A stretch of 64,000 bases of DNA, from assembly GCA_032718475.1 (NCBI GenBank), contig JAUCBJ010001223.1, forward strand, positions 78,300-142,299, given 5' to 3'. The stretch is from Nemertoderma westbladi (taxonomy: Eukaryota; Xenacoelomorpha; Nemertodermatida; Nemertodermatidae). Position 1 is the first letter of the stretch; each line of letters opens with the position of its first letter. The translations under genes and the position numbers were made by a program. Shown here one piece after another: positions 20,229-32,344 of the stretch. A model generated the notes under the pieces. That model was not told the DNA's origin. It worked only from the letters and a program-made list of their open reading frames with translations, and did not search any database.

Positions 20229-20253
20229 CCCCCCCCCCCCCCCCCCCCCCCCC
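20229..20253 (+). promoter_or_regulatory. Poly(C) tract 9 nt upstream of the LINE start codon
   Basis: Twenty-five consecutive C residues are followed by ATTCCAACC and ATG 20263. The position and length parallel the tract before CR1-like ORF2 (10801-10824), although the two LINEs are unrelated in protein architecture. Confidence 0.5.
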
Positions 20254-20262
20254 ATTCCAACC

Positions 20263-23200
20263 ATGAACACCAATAATGGTAGTGTCATTGATCTATCAGA
20301 AAGCATTCTTCGAAACGACCAACCTCCTACCTCGGAAAAGTCCTACTTATTAGCCGGTGTCCCCCTAGCAGAACACCATTTGAATACACTTAGTAACCGG
20401 GAAGGTTGGCTATCTGACTGCCTGATAGACGCCATTATCAGTCATTTCTGTAACCAGTTTCACGGTAGGGCAAAGATCTTTAGTTCCCATTTTTTGAATA
20501 TATTTTCGGACCGGGGATCTCACATAACTCATCGCCAAACAAATACCGGTATATTGGACTATGATTTCCTGTTTTTCCCAGTAAATATTAGAGGGTTTCA
20601 CTGGGCTCTGGCCGTTGTACGACCGAAAGCTGGATTGATCCACTACTTTGATTCTCTTAAGTGGGCTAACCCAGGTATACTTAATGCTATTCAACAATGG
20701 ACTTCATTTGAGGCTTCTAGAAGCAACATCTCCCCTATAAAATTAATCGTAAAGCAGCTACCACACAGGCTTCAATACAATAGCCATGAGTGCGGAATTT
20801 ATGTATGTAGGTTCGCCAAGATGTTCCTTGATAACGGATCCCTTGATGGTATCAATGATAAATCCATTCATGACTTTCGAATTTGGTTATCTTTAATGGT
20901 CAGGTCATCAGTCACCATAGTCCAGCCAGTATTATCCCCCAAATCTCCCTATATCGGTGCTAACGTCCCAGTTCCTACCACCAACGCCACCCCAAAGCCC
21001 AGTTCCAAGAGCCAAGTTCCTACCCCAGCAACCCCCACCCTTCCTCTCACCATAGAATCCAACCCATCCCCCATCCCTGTTCCTCACCAAGTTCATACAG
21101 CGCCAAAACAAGCTTCCAATCCTGTTCCCAATGAGATCCCTAGTCTGTCTCCGAACAAAGTCCACCCCCAAGTTCCCCTCCAATTTCCAAACCCTACTAA
21201 AGCACCATCACCAAGCTTTACAAAGACTGTCAATACGCAGGAGTCGATGTTTAGTACTTTTGGGGGTACAGACCCCTCCTTGCCAGTAAACACTGAACCC
21301 CAAATTCTCTCCCAAACTGTGTTTCCGGCAACCACATCTCATCCCCCACCATTCGATTCACCATTAACTTCACTTGAACCAATACAGTGTGAACCAGCCA
21401 ACACAACAAACCATTCCCAAATGGTTTCACCAACAGACGTTTGCCCCGCTCAGCTCCCAGGAAACCCTCAACAGACCCACTCGGTTTCTGCTGGCCCCAT
21501 TTTTGATCCCGACGGTACATACGAGCAACTTTCGCCAATTACAGCATCCCAGCCTCCTCCTGCATCTAACCTTTCACCAACCAATGCCAAAGGACCAGCG
21601 CCAACACTACCCAACAATTTATACACGGTCACACAGCCCTTAGAATCACAAACATCACTATCCAACAACCAGCTCCCTAGTAGCTCATCCCAGTCCTCCA
21701 GTACTCCCAACTGCCCTGTCTGCAACACTCCATTCAGACGGAAATGGCTAATCCAATGCAGTTCATGCCTGAAACAGTTCCATGGATCTTGTGTGTCCCT
21801 TACCAAAAAGGCCCTTAACAAGGACCCTTCCCAAATTCCTCTTTGGCAATGCAGGCATTGCAAGCAGATACCCAATCTCATCAATAAGGAAGGTGAGGCA
21901 CACCTCCCACCCCTACCTGTTCTCAAAGACATTACTTCTGATTCCTTCCTTTGTGTGTTTGATGTCCTATCCCGGATCAGGACCCTCAATCGTATTCCAC
22001 GTGGTGCCAGACTCAGAGCAGCAGCAACGTATACGCACCTTTGTGATGCACTCGCACTTGACAACAGCCCAGAAAATTGGCTCAGACTTCTTGCATTCCC
22101 TTTTGCACTTCGAGTTCCTTCACAAGGCCATCGCCTGAGGAGAGGTCCTAAGGCAAGAGGACAACCTATAAAATCACTTACTACTAAAGTTAAGGAACAA
22201 ATTGCGGAGTTCGAGGACCTAGCTAAATCTACAGAGCCTTTCACCCTTCCACACCAGAGCCAGCCAACAGGGCATTCGGAACGTAAATCGAAGCTGACCG
22301 ATCCCGACAACCAACTAGGAAAATTAATATCAGCAAAGATCGAAGAAGGTAATGTTAAGGCGGCAGCTCGCTTAGCCACTTCCACAACCACGATTGCACC
22401 TCCGACTGATGAAACCCTAAGAGCCCTACAGTCTCTCCACCCAACCCGCCCAGCTGAGGACCTTGAGGGAGTACCCTCGATTGAGGAAGCAGAAGTACCC
22501 CTACTTGAACTCTCATATCCACAAATCTTGAAGTCAATTAGGTTCTTCCCAAATGGATCAGCAGCAGGACCTGATAATTTCAGGCCTCAGTTCTTCAAGG
22601 ATATGGTATCTTCACCAGCAGGTGATGGTGCCTTGAGTTGTCTCAAAGCCACTACTGCAGTGGCCAACCTAATGATTAAAGGCGTAGTGCACGAGGTAGT
22701 TTTCCCTTTACGGCGCTCGGCTCTGTGCCTTCACAAAGCCATTAGGGGGTATCCGGCCGATTGCAGTAGGTTGCACCTTACGCCGTACTTAATCCAGACT
22801 TAAACTAGGTCCCCACCAGCTTGGATTCGGGACACCACGAGGCGCCGAGGCAGCGGTCCATGCTTCAAGGCGATTCTTGAGCGAGTCCACCGACGAGGTG
22901 ATCATGGTGAAGATAGACTTCTCTAATGCCGTTAACAGCGTTCACAGAGGGCCTGTCCTGAGGTCGGTACTTAATAACCTCCCACCCCTCTACAACCTCG
23001 CATACCAGTCGTATTCCAAACCAACTCACCTATTCTATAGAGGCTCTATAATCCCGTCAGATAATGGGGTGCAGCAGGGTGATCCCCTTGCATCCCTTTT
23101 CTTTAGCAGCGATACAATTGAGCTGGTTGACAGTCTCGAATCTCCACTGAATGTGTGGTTTCTCGACGACGGATCATTGGGAGGGACAGTCGAGGAGGTC

Positions 23201-24660
23201 GGAGCTGACTTGAGGAGAATCATCGAGGAGGCTGCCAAGTTGGGCCTAGTGATTAAGGCATCAAAGTGTGAAATGATATTCGGTAAGCACTTCCCCGACA
23301 GTCTCAAGGATGCAACTTCTAGCTTATTCGAATCCATCACCCCAGGCATTAAGGTTCAGGAGCTTTTGGAATCGTCACTACTCGGTGCACCACTCGGTGA
23401 TTCGTCCCTAGAGACTGCGCTACAGACCAAGATATCTGAACTCGGTAGACTAGAAGAGTGTCTTCAGCTTCTGAGAGCACACGATGCCCTCTATCTGCTT
23501 AGGCACTGCTTTGCAATCCCTAAATTTATGTACCTCCTACGTTGTGCTCCAGCCTTCAGATCGCACCAGCTGGATGATCTCGACCGAGCCATCCAGCAAG
23601 CACTTGAAGTAGCAATCAACACAAAACTCAACAAGGATGCTTGGATCCAATCAGCCCTTCCCATTTCTATGGGGGGCCTGGGAGTCCGGAGTACGAGGGA
23701 CGTCGCTATACCTGCCTTCTTGGCTTCTGTCTACGGATGCAGTCCCCTACTCCATTCTCTCTTGCCCGCCAGTTTGATTAGCATTGAAGATCCACTCCTA
23801 TGCATTGCGATTGACAACCTTCCCAAAGACTTCATGCCACCTACCAACCATGCCATTCAGAGGAACTGGGACACCCCACTTTGCATAGAACGCCGTGATG
23901 ACCTCATCAATCGAACATCAACTCCAAAGGATAGGGCACGACTGCTAGCGACGAGAGCGGATCATTCTGGCGACTGGCTGCAGGCACTCCCTGTATCAGC
24001 GCTAGGACTTAGGCTCAACGACGATGAGCTACGCATAGGAGTCGCCCTCCGCCTCGGTAGCCCCATATGTGAAGAGCATTCCTGTAGAGGTTGTGGGGTG
24101 TTGGTGGACAGGAGTGGAACCCACGGCCTCAGCTGTCTCCATAATTATGGAAAATACACCCGTCATGCTGAGGCCAATGACATAATACACCGAGCCCTCT
24201 CATCAGCAGGTGTTTCCTCCACACTAGAGCCCCGCGGCCTAGCCATAGATGGCAAGAAACCAGACGGAGTGACATTGGGCCCCTGGTCTTCAGGCCGCCC
24301 ACTAGTGTGGGACTACACCTGTCGTGATACGTTGGCCCAAACGTATCTACCAGCCACATCCCAGGAAGCAGGAACAGCAGCAACCATCGCCGAATCAACC
24401 AAAGGCTCTAAGTATGCAGCCCTGCAACACACAACTATATATTCCGTACCATTGCGACAGAAACCCTGGGACCAGTAGGAGTCGAAGGCACTGAAACACT
24501 TCGCGAAATAGGGCGCAGGATCAGCAATCGGACAGGGGAACCCCGTTCCACTGCATACCTGTTTCAACGCCTTTCAATAGCCACCATCCGAGGGAATGCA
24601 GTAGCAGTTCTTGGCACCCTCCCCAGTCAGGCTTGCTTGGACGAGGTCTTCCTTATCTGA
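20263..24660 (+). pseudogene. LINE polyprotein: ULP1-type protease, PHD finger, reverse transcriptase, RLE endonuclease
   Basis: A C48/ULP1 cysteine protease fold covers residues about 40-200, with His113 (GFHWALAVV), Asp130 (IHYFDSL), Gln171 and Cys177 (NSHECGIYVC), a complete catalytic set. A proline-rich linker (about 230-480) leads to a PHD finger (about 484-535: CPVC, CSSCLKQFHGSC, CRHC). RT blocks are GSAAGPDNFRPQFFKDM, VKIDFSNAVNSVH, GVQQGDPLASLFF and VWFLDDGSLGG. The C-terminus has CEEHSCRGCGV with HGLSC and RH (CCHC), then KPDG and LVWDYT, the catalytic core of the restriction-like endonuclease. Breaks are a frameshift in the G run at about 22745, a TAA at 22790-22792, and a frameshift near 24440, after which the frame continues to TGA 24658-24660. 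Confidence 0.88.
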
Positions 24661-25132
24661 AACCTCCTTCACTCCGTCTATCCTTCTCTACCACCACCTA
24701 GTCTCTTAATCTCTATTCTTGTCCCCACCGAGCCAATCAGTCAGTCTCCGGTCGCCATTCTCATTGTAATTCTTCTGACATCATTAAGTTATTTATATAC
24801 TAATCAAACGAAAATTTGTTATTTAATTACATGTATTATATATAAGATTTTCTTTATGTAGCTACTGTATTTATATTTAACTGTTTGAATTTCTGACATA
24901 TTTGTTACCGGGTAATTATTTATTAAATTCAGAAACATTTATTGAATGGATAGGCCCAAACTGCAGAGAAGTATATTACTTGTCAAGTTTATTACAATCT
25001 CACTCTATCCCAGAAAGTAAGAGTACATGATACTATCATTATACTACCTGTGTATGTGGTGCTGTGGCTGTGGCTGATGGTTTAGGTTACCATTCGCTTC
25101 AATGCAATTCTGGAACACTTTCTCTATCTATC

Positions 25133-25405
25133 TAGAGTTCATTTTTAGAGTTTAGTGTTTATGTTTCGTAGTTTATATATCTATATCTATCCATCCCTGG
25201 ACATTTGTATTATTTAAAACCCGGAGCCAACGTTAATGTTTCAAAAGTTTAAATTTCGAAGTATCAATAATATAGTAGTTATACCAGATTTTCAGCTTTC
25301 AAATCCTGCAACATTGGCTTTCATCATTCCTGTACATCCGACTAGGTGAGCTGCGAGTAACTTGTCTGTACCTCAACGTTTTCCATATCATTATAATTCG
25401 TTTAG
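25133..25405 (+). repeat. Interspersed repeat unit, copy 2, with empty TTAA site
   Basis: Matches 15771-15874 joined to 17434-17600. A single TTAA (25233-25236) stands where copy 1 holds the piggyBac-like insertion. It lies just downstream of the NeSL/Utopia-like LINE and 120 bp upstream of the crystallin-type gene. Confidence 0.85.
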
Positions 25406-25525
25406 ATATTTTGTAATTATTTACAATAAATTAGGTCTGATCTTAAAAAAACTCTTTGGTAATACATACAATTTTTTTCATTATTACTGTGGAGAGCGCT
25501 ATACTTGCCCATAGTTCCAACCAAC

Positions 25526-25773
25526 ATGATAATAACGCATAAGCCGTTCCATACCATTTATGGTTGTAGTGTGGCATTATTCATTGTAATGATTGCCATG
25601 ATCATCTCATCCTGCAGAGGTCAGCAGGATGAATGTGTACCCCACATAGAGTTGTACACCCAGGATAAACTTCAAGGAACTAAATACGACGTGTACGAGG
25701 ATACCAACATGGCAGAACTCATCAACCTCGGCATCAATGATCAGGTGGCATCTGTCAATATCATCTGTGGGAT
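25526..25773 (+). CDS. Secreted beta-gamma-crystallin-domain protein, exon 1
   Basis: The exon starts at ATG 25526 (MIITHKPFHTIYGCSVALF). A hydrophobic stretch (VALFIVMIAMIISS, residues about 13-27) is a signal peptide. The mature chain begins near QQDECVPHIELYTQD, a first Greek-key motif that ends VASVNIICG. In this family such motifs bind calcium through (N/D)(N/D)xx(S/T)S; here NDQVAS is a near match. The exon ends at 25773 before GTAAGT with a phase-2 junction. It joins 25963 to give IICG-I-WLLYQ, restoring the family's expected aromatic start of the next motif. The function is unknown: known invertebrate members are secreted or structural calcium-binding proteins. Confidence 0.75.
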
Positions 25774-25962
25774 GTAAGTATTATTAAGTAAATATACTTC
25801 ATATAAATCCTACGTAACTTCCAATCTGATCAGATTCTTTATATTTGTTATTATATTTACTAAACCCAAATTTAGTTGAAAGCATGATGGCATCAATTTA
25901 ATATATTCGCATTTGTTCAACCTGATTAACCTGATTAGTACAGGCGAGTCTTTTCTATTTAG

Positions 25963-26120
25963 ATGGCTATTGTACCAGGACGACTTTGATGGGCAAATTG
26001 ACGTCGTTATGCCTGGCAATTTCTCAACCAATCAGCTTGTTGACACAGCGAATAATATCAGTTCAGTTCGACTTGTACCACAGAATGGTGTGACACTTTT
26101 CGAGAAACCATATTACAAAG
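25963..26120 (+). CDS. Beta-gamma-crystallin-domain protein, exon 2
   Basis: The acceptor TTTTCTATTTAG ends at 25962; the donor GTGTAT begins at 26121 (weak, non-consensus at +3 to +6). The exon encodes WLLYQDDFDG, MPGNFSTNQL and NNISSVRLV, the second Greek-key motif, where NNISS is a canonical calcium-binding signature. The next motif then starts with GVTLFEKPYYKG. The phase-1 end joins exon 3 in frame. The 189-bp first intron has no insertions. Confidence 0.75.
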
Positions 26121-27053
26121 GTGTATAGTCTGGTTAAATTAATTATTATTTATTTTACTTATTTGTACAACCATACCCAACCCATCTCAATTAGAGTGAA
26201 ATATAATATTAGAAATGCGATTTTAAACAACATTATTACACTCAGTATGACACGGGCATATCTGTATAGAAATCGTTATTATCTTATTACTGTAAATTTT
26301 AAACACAACTAGGTCAAATTACCGTCCGATGACACGCGAGTTTAATAATTTTTATTTTGCCTTTTTTTAACATTTTGATATTTTTTATAAGAGGTTTAAA
26401 ATTATCTTTTTGAAATTGCACCATTTGTATTCCAGCAATTCATCACATTAGCTGCGATATGTAAGACTCGTAGCGAACATGGTAGGTGATCATCACGTAG
26501 TCCCTGATCTCTGTTTTATATAATAATGACTTCAATATAATAAGCAGGGCCATCATTTAATACCCGAAGTACTTTATTTCCTTTGTTTAAATTAAAATAT
26601 TACACTGTAAAAGGGTTATCCTATACTATGTAGGCCTACTCGTTCCCACATAATGGATTACAATGTTTATAATACTCTACTGTATGTATCTCTAAGTATT
26701 AATATGTTTCACCAACATATATATATATCGACTGCAAAAATATAAATCAATGCTATCTATCCTATGGGTTAACTTTTTTCCCTAAGGAAAAAGTAATCTC
26801 TTTTCTCCCGATTTTGGGGTATATTCAGGTGAAAAATAACAATTTTAGAAAAATTAAAGTGTCTGGGAAGATCTTGTTTGGAGTAAGAACGATTTTGAGC
26901 ATTTCTTTGGTGAAATTCGCTAAATGTCTTATAATAAATAAGATTTAGAAAATGATCTATGATGATGTTAGCTACTTAATAACACGAATTATAAGCGTTT
27001 TACGTACTAAAATGTTTATTGGATTGATTTTATACTGTAGCTAGTGATTTCTA

Positions 27054-28622
27054 TACACCATGTCCCAGAATAGTGTCGTAATTCAGTGACACCCCCCCCC
27101 CCCCCCTAATTTTTCTACAAATCCTAATGAGATTGCATGAAATTTGAAACAGAGATGGTTTCACCTCCCGACCACTGACTGGGTGAGCCAGAATTTTATT
27201 TTTGCTTTCAATCTTTAGCTACAAGCGTTTAAAAAAGTGTCTCCAGCGATATTACACCAGTTACACCGCAGTTATTCTTCTACCTTATAGCTGTTTGTTG
27301 GTACCAATGGAATGCTGGTCATGCAAGGATTCTAAATATGTAACACAATTTGAATTTCGTTGAAAAATAGCTGAGATATGAGCGTTCAAATGATGCATGT
27401 ATTTAAACCTGCGCGAGGCTATTTTATTATATTTAATAAATAAACCATATTCTGGAACATTTTTTAAATGTATGATGTATTAATATCTACATAATAGTAA
27501 GATTAAGGATGTAATGCATTGTTGCCCAGCTACGTATTTGGATAAACACACGTTTATCAAAAACGGAGTCTGGGGCGCCGAGGGCGAGAAATTCATCCGC
27601 CACCTCGCGGACGCACTGGTGGTGAGGAGGGCGGGGATGAGGCAGCGGGGGTTAAGAGCAGTAGTCCTGGGGGATGTGAGAAGGCGACTGCAGTTCGCCT
27701 TATTAAGGGCGAACTCGCTGTGCCTCCGCGGTGGAAGGAGGCCCTGGAGGGGTCTTGGGTTCGGGGACGGGGCGGGAGTCAGGGATTTGGACAGGGAGAC
27801 GTACCCCTCTCCCTAACTCCCTATTAATGGAGTTAACATTAGATATGTGTACTTTTAGTTAATGGCGTAAACAGTATAGAGAGGTGTAGTAATTTTAATG
27901 GCGTAAACATAATTAGTTAATAATATTAAAAAAATAAATATAATGTGGATATTAATGGCCACATTGCAAATATTGCATTATTTCTCATTTTAAATTTATA
28001 TTTTTCTGAATCGATTACTTTAATTATTACTGTTTCTGTGCTATTTGATTACTTATTATTATAGTCTATATTACACATACAGTACATACATACATACATA
28101 CAAGATATTACACACAATGGCAGTTGTTTTTGCTATAAACGGTACCTTGCGCAGAATATCCAAAATTTAAGAATGTATTTGGATAAATAAAAAATTCCAG
28201 AATATGATGCATTTATTAAATAGAATAAAATTGCCTCGCGCCGGTGCAAAACAATGCAACATTTGAACGCTCATAGTTCAGCTATTTTTCAACGAAATTC
28301 AAATTGTGTTACATATTTAGAATCCTTGCATGACCAGATTTCTATTAGTACCATCAAATAGAGTTATAAGGTAGAAGAATAACTGTAGTGTAACTGGTGT
28401 AATATCGCTGGAGACACTTTGTAGCTAAAGCTTAGCAGCTTGTAGCTAAAGATTGAAAGCAAAAATAAAAATTCTGGCTCACCCAGTCAGTGGTCGGGAG
28501 GTGAAACTATCGCTGTTTCAAATTTCATGCAATCTCATTAAGATTTGTAGAAAAACAGGGGGGGGGGGGGGGGGTGGGGGCGTGTCACTGAATTACGACA
28601 CTATAGTCTGGGACATGGTGTA
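27054..28622. mobile_element. DNA transposon with 420-bp terminal inverted repeats
   Basis: The left arm (27054-27456) and right arm (28188-28622) are imperfect inverse copies beginning TACACCATGTCCCAGA, then GTGTCGTAATTCAGTGACAC and a C run (G run on the right). TA flanks both sides (27052-27053, 28623-28624), fitting Tc1/mariner-like insertion. The 730-bp centre holds a GC-rich open frame (27514-27816) but no recognisable transposase. Confidence 0.75.
27514..27816 (+). CDS. Unidentified Arg/Gly-rich open frame in a GC-rich island
   Basis: The frame of about 100 codons is the only GC-rich stretch (27565-27815) in this AT-rich part of the window. It includes GVWGAEGEKFIRHLADALVV, RRLQFALLRANSLCLRGG and PWRGLGFGDGAG. 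I recognise no family. It sits at the centre of the inverted-repeat element, as a transposase remnant or captured sequence would. The high GC could itself make a long frame by chance, and the start codon is uncertain. Confidence 0.35.
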   Translation: MHCCPATYLDKHTFIKNGVWGAEGEKFIRHLADALVVRRAGMRQRGLRAVVLGDVRRRLQFALLRANSLCLRGGRRPWRGLGFGDGAGVRDLDRETYPSP

Positions 28623-28857
28623 TATATGTAGTGATTAAAGATTATAAGGTGGTAGATATAACATTTTTATTTTATAGTTATTGTGTTACAGGTATGCTTT
28701 CGCAAAAAATGTCTCGAAATTTCATATCATTCATTACTATAGGTGGACGCAAACGTCGTATCTTTGTGAATTTTCTGACTTCTAGACTCCAGCTCCCCAA
28801 CATGCATCATTCACAACAATCACTATTAATATAGGAATAAATGTTGTTTAAAATCGC

Positions 28858-29545
28858 ACTACTACTTACTACAAGGTTGAGTGAGCCTGGACAATGGAAA
28901 TTAGATCCGTCCATAGGCTCCCTGATATCCGGGCTACACATTCCTTATGTTGGCTGCTGGGAAAGTAGATGTGGTATGACCTCATGTTTACTTCTTCAGC
29001 AGTGTCAACTGAATCTTAATCTGCATTCGTGAACAGTGCAGTGGTTGGATGCTTTTGAATGGTTCTGGATATTCAGCATTTTACTGCTATGGATGGAGTT
29101 GAATCATGCACAATATCTAAGCTATTGTTGATCTATTTGGTCGAAATCCATTATTGGTCTTATGCAGCAGTTTCTATATGTGTCGACTAAATCTATAAAG
29201 AATCATTTGTTGTATAATTTTGGCAGCTAGCACAAGGAGACTGATACCACGACATTCTTGGTATCCTGACGTCTTTTTCTGCTTTTATGCTTTAGTTGAC
29301 TTTAAGTCCAAATTGTCCAGCATTCCTGTTTTCCATACCTCTGTCTGCCTGCAGGGATTTCATCAAATCCACTCGCTTTTTGATTGGATATGCTTTTAAT
29401 GCTTCTCTGAAGTTCGACAGGTCTAAAGTCGCCTGTTTCAATGGGTACTGGCTTGTCATATATTTTTCTTGTAGGACTGAACCCCATGTTTGGTAGCTGC
29501 TTGAACAACTATTATATTTATAAATCATATATAATAATGATAAAC
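28858..29545 (-). pseudogene. RTE-like LINE fragment, internally deleted
   Basis: On the minus strand it carries pieces of the same family as 32345-34925. SPTRKIYDKPVPIETGDF and LQRSIKSISNQKASGFDEIP (about 29490-29340) come from the RT N-terminal region. Near 28860-29040 is the 3' end of the element, matching the tail at 32370-32620. Most of the polymerase between is missing. Confidence 0.75.
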
Positions 29546-29579
29546 TAAATATAAGTGTCACACATAATTTTATAATTTT

Positions 29580-30980
29580 CGTTAAATTAAACTAGAAAGC
29601 CAGCAAGCTGGCTGGAAGGAGCCCGGGGGAAAAATCCTAGCCAAGACTAATACAAAGAACTATGTCAGTCAGCAGTAAGTAAACTAAAATTGTCTAAACT
29701 GCAAGGCGTGAGGCTAGCTGACTTTGTGGCTCGCCCCACATAATAAAAAATGCAACTTAGCTACCACTAACAAAAATATAATATGAAGCAAATAATTTCA
29801 TTATCAAGAACGTTTACAAGATATAAGATGCGATTACCGAATATTTATAAAAAATGCCCATGATGCACAACCAGATAAATAACAACGAATAGAGCCAAAT
29901 AACAAATTTAGTTTCCTTCTATAGGTATTACCCCGTCGTCAAGCGGAATATCTCTTCCCAGTGAATTCTATGTGAATATGTAATATAGGTACTCCTTAGG
30001 CGGTAGGCCAGAGCGGGCTCCTTAAATACATGCAACTACTGTATTATAGTGTAGGTCAACTATAAAACATTTTGCAATCCACAGTGAGTATCGACTGCAA
30101 TAGGACACAACACACTGCTTTGTGTAACTAAAATTCATCCACCCCCTAACATAGCAGAGTGAGTAACCTTATTGTAGATATACCCTTAGGAAGCACTGGG
30201 AGAGCAATCAGCTTATGGGGTAATACATTAGAAACCAACAGCTTATGTGTGAGTAAACACAGCCTACTAGTAAAACTTGGCAACCAACACGTTTTTCTAT
30301 GACTGTGTATAACATATTAAGATATAAACATATAAACATTATAACACATTATTATTTCATCATGAACACCAGCTGTTATTTTACCATTGCTTTTAATTTC
30401 GCGACAAAACAATGTCAAAAAACTAAATATATCGAATACCACACATAGAATCGATCTGAAATTTTGTAACGCGATTATGAACCACCAAAGCAATGTACTT
30501 GCAAAATTTTATCAAAATCGCCAGGCAGGAAGTGCCTTAACCTAGATAATTATCAGTCAGTATGTCAGTCAGTATGTCAGTCAGTGTAATGTATCCTGAG
30601 ATTTTTACAGAAAGTATCCCTGAGATTCTTACAGTAAGTATCCCGCTGTCAAGCGGGCTCCTAATTAATTTGCCCCATGGGCAGATGATTACGGGTTATT
30701 GAACTTTCAGGTCAATGTTTGGTCTTCTGTGATTTTATAACTCCAATAGTGGATAAAGCTGTTGCCAAACAGTGCAGTATCCCCAATCTAGGGGACCACG
30801 ATTTCCGAGTTACCAGATCAGTGATTGTATCCGGACAATTCTCATGGCGATTCTTTAGGTATTGTATACGATATTTGCTATTAATTTATTGACTTTACTG
30901 CGATTGATTGGCTTTTATAAATTAGGCATGATAATATAGTATAGCTATAATAAAATCGACAATTATTTACACAATTCATT
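29580..30980. other. No gene; possible unclassified element ends
   Basis: AAGGAGCCCG at 29609-29618 recurs inverted as CGGGCTCCT near 30017 and 30653, suggesting repeat termini. The 16-mer TGTGGCTCGCCCCACA near 29725 is the inverted form of a terminus-like motif at 39899 and 46541. No coding sequence is recognised. Confidence 0.35.
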
Positions 30981-31912
30981 TAGTTTATGTTCACTTTAAA
31001 GATAAAATCCAGACAAATAAAAAAATCATACCCCATCACACAGGGTTCCATTGTTCCATGGACTGGAAGTAAACTCACAACATCAACAAACCCAAACCCC
31101 GTTGCTACTATGGGCCGCATTTTTGTCGACATTTCGGCCCTCATTTCGTCTTTTTTGGGACAGAAAATCAAACCAATCCTAAAAGATAGACAAAACAATT
31201 ACCCCAAAGAAAATATAATTATTTTTAATTTGGACCTCCAGAACCGAGGTTACATCAAAATCCGAGAAAACGGGTTTTGAAAAAAATCTATAATTTCAAG
31301 TTTCAGGATTGATTTCAAGTCTAAGTCTTATGTACAGTACATTACTGCTAGTTAATGTTAGATAGGTTACCGCTTTAAAGATTTAAATATTATTGTGCAA
31401 CTTATTTCAAACATTTGTAACTCAGGTTCTCTGGGCCCTTTGACCTGAATGTTTTAGCAATCGATACAGAATACAGATCGTAGTATGTTAAGTCAAAATT
31501 GTACTGTTGCAAAAATAAGTGCAAATGTTGTGCATTAATGCTAAATTCTAGGCCTACGATTCTAAAAAGGCAAATTTTCATTTCCGTTCTGACTCTTTTA
31601 GTGATTTGTATTTAATCTTAATATATTATATATCGACAGAAGATAAGCGATATGCGTTAAATAGGAACCATCTTGATTCAGCACCACCTTAGTGCAATTG
31701 GTAGTACAATTTTGGATTTTGGAATTTTGGAATTCTGTCAAAAACAATCTAAATAAAATCTCATCAATCATACCCAAGGTAAAATTCCTAGACATTCTGA
31801 CCAAACTGTTTTCAGATCCACTAAAATCTATTTAAATCATTTATATAAATTACATTTCTGTGTATCAGTCTGGTAGTTGAATGTAATATACGTATTCAAT
31901 GTAATTACAGAG

Positions 31913-32032
31913 GCCCTCAATACTCGTCAACACCCTCTGTATCATTGGAGCCAGGTTTCTACGGAGAAAAGTTGGGGATCGATGTTATATCATCGTTGCA
32001 AATTATATGTGAGAAAAAAAGAAAAGTTCCGG
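31913..32032 (+). CDS. Beta-gamma-crystallin-domain protein, exon 3 (last exon seen)
   Basis: The acceptor is ATTACAGAG (second AG used, ending 31912) and the donor GTGAGT starts at 32033. The join with exon 2 gives YYKG-GPQYSSTPSVSLEPGF, completing the third Greek-key motif and ending LGIDVISSLQIICE, then a basic KKRKVP. Phase 1 at the 3' side means at least one more exon is expected. I could not find it; an RTE-like LINE begins 300 bp downstream. Confidence 0.7.
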
Positions 32033-32344
32033 GTGAGTCACATTACCATATAAGGTTAAAGTATATAGGCCTACACATAACGGTATATACTGTATTTAGA
32101 AAGATGTAGCGATACGCCCCGTACACCTTCTGCTGGAATATAAGGTTGTTATTCAAGTACCTGAACCCCCCCCCCCCCCCCCATTTTCTACAAATCGATT
32201 GCCTGAAAATTGAAGCAGATATAAATTCACCAGCCTTACCCTAATGTAAGGGTGGTAGCACCCCTATGTTTTTTAATATTTGTATATGTCTCCAATGTAG
32301 TCAACAATTTTAATAAGTCAGTAAAGGCTTGTCATCTATAAATG

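Larger units (their letters stand above)
19349..25100 (+). mobile_element. NeSL/Utopia-like LINE with ULP protease and restriction-like endonuclease (dead copy)
   Basis: The element comprises a GC-rich leader (about 19350-19640), an AT-rich 5' UTR ending in poly(C), one long coding region (20263-24660) and a 3' UTR to about 25100. Boundaries are approximate because no target duplication was found. The order protease, PHD finger, RT, CCHC, PD-(D/E)XK endonuclease places it with the early-branching site-specific LINE lineages. The precise clade, NeSL or Utopia, needs a tree. Confidence 0.8.
26121..31912 (+). other. Second intron of the beta-gamma-crystallin gene, 5.8 kb, repeat-filled
   Basis: Between exons 2 and 3 lie a palindromic TA-flanked element (27054-28622), an RTE-like LINE fragment (28858-29545) and unclassified AT-rich DNA. 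No further open frame with coding character was seen. At 30540-30590 there is a short TCAGTCAGTATG tandem repeat. Confidence 0.6.

Noticed and set aside
21000-21540. Minus-strand open frames opposite the proline-rich linker
   Set aside because: Complement of a proline-coding stretch; Gly/Trp/Arg-rich with no domain.
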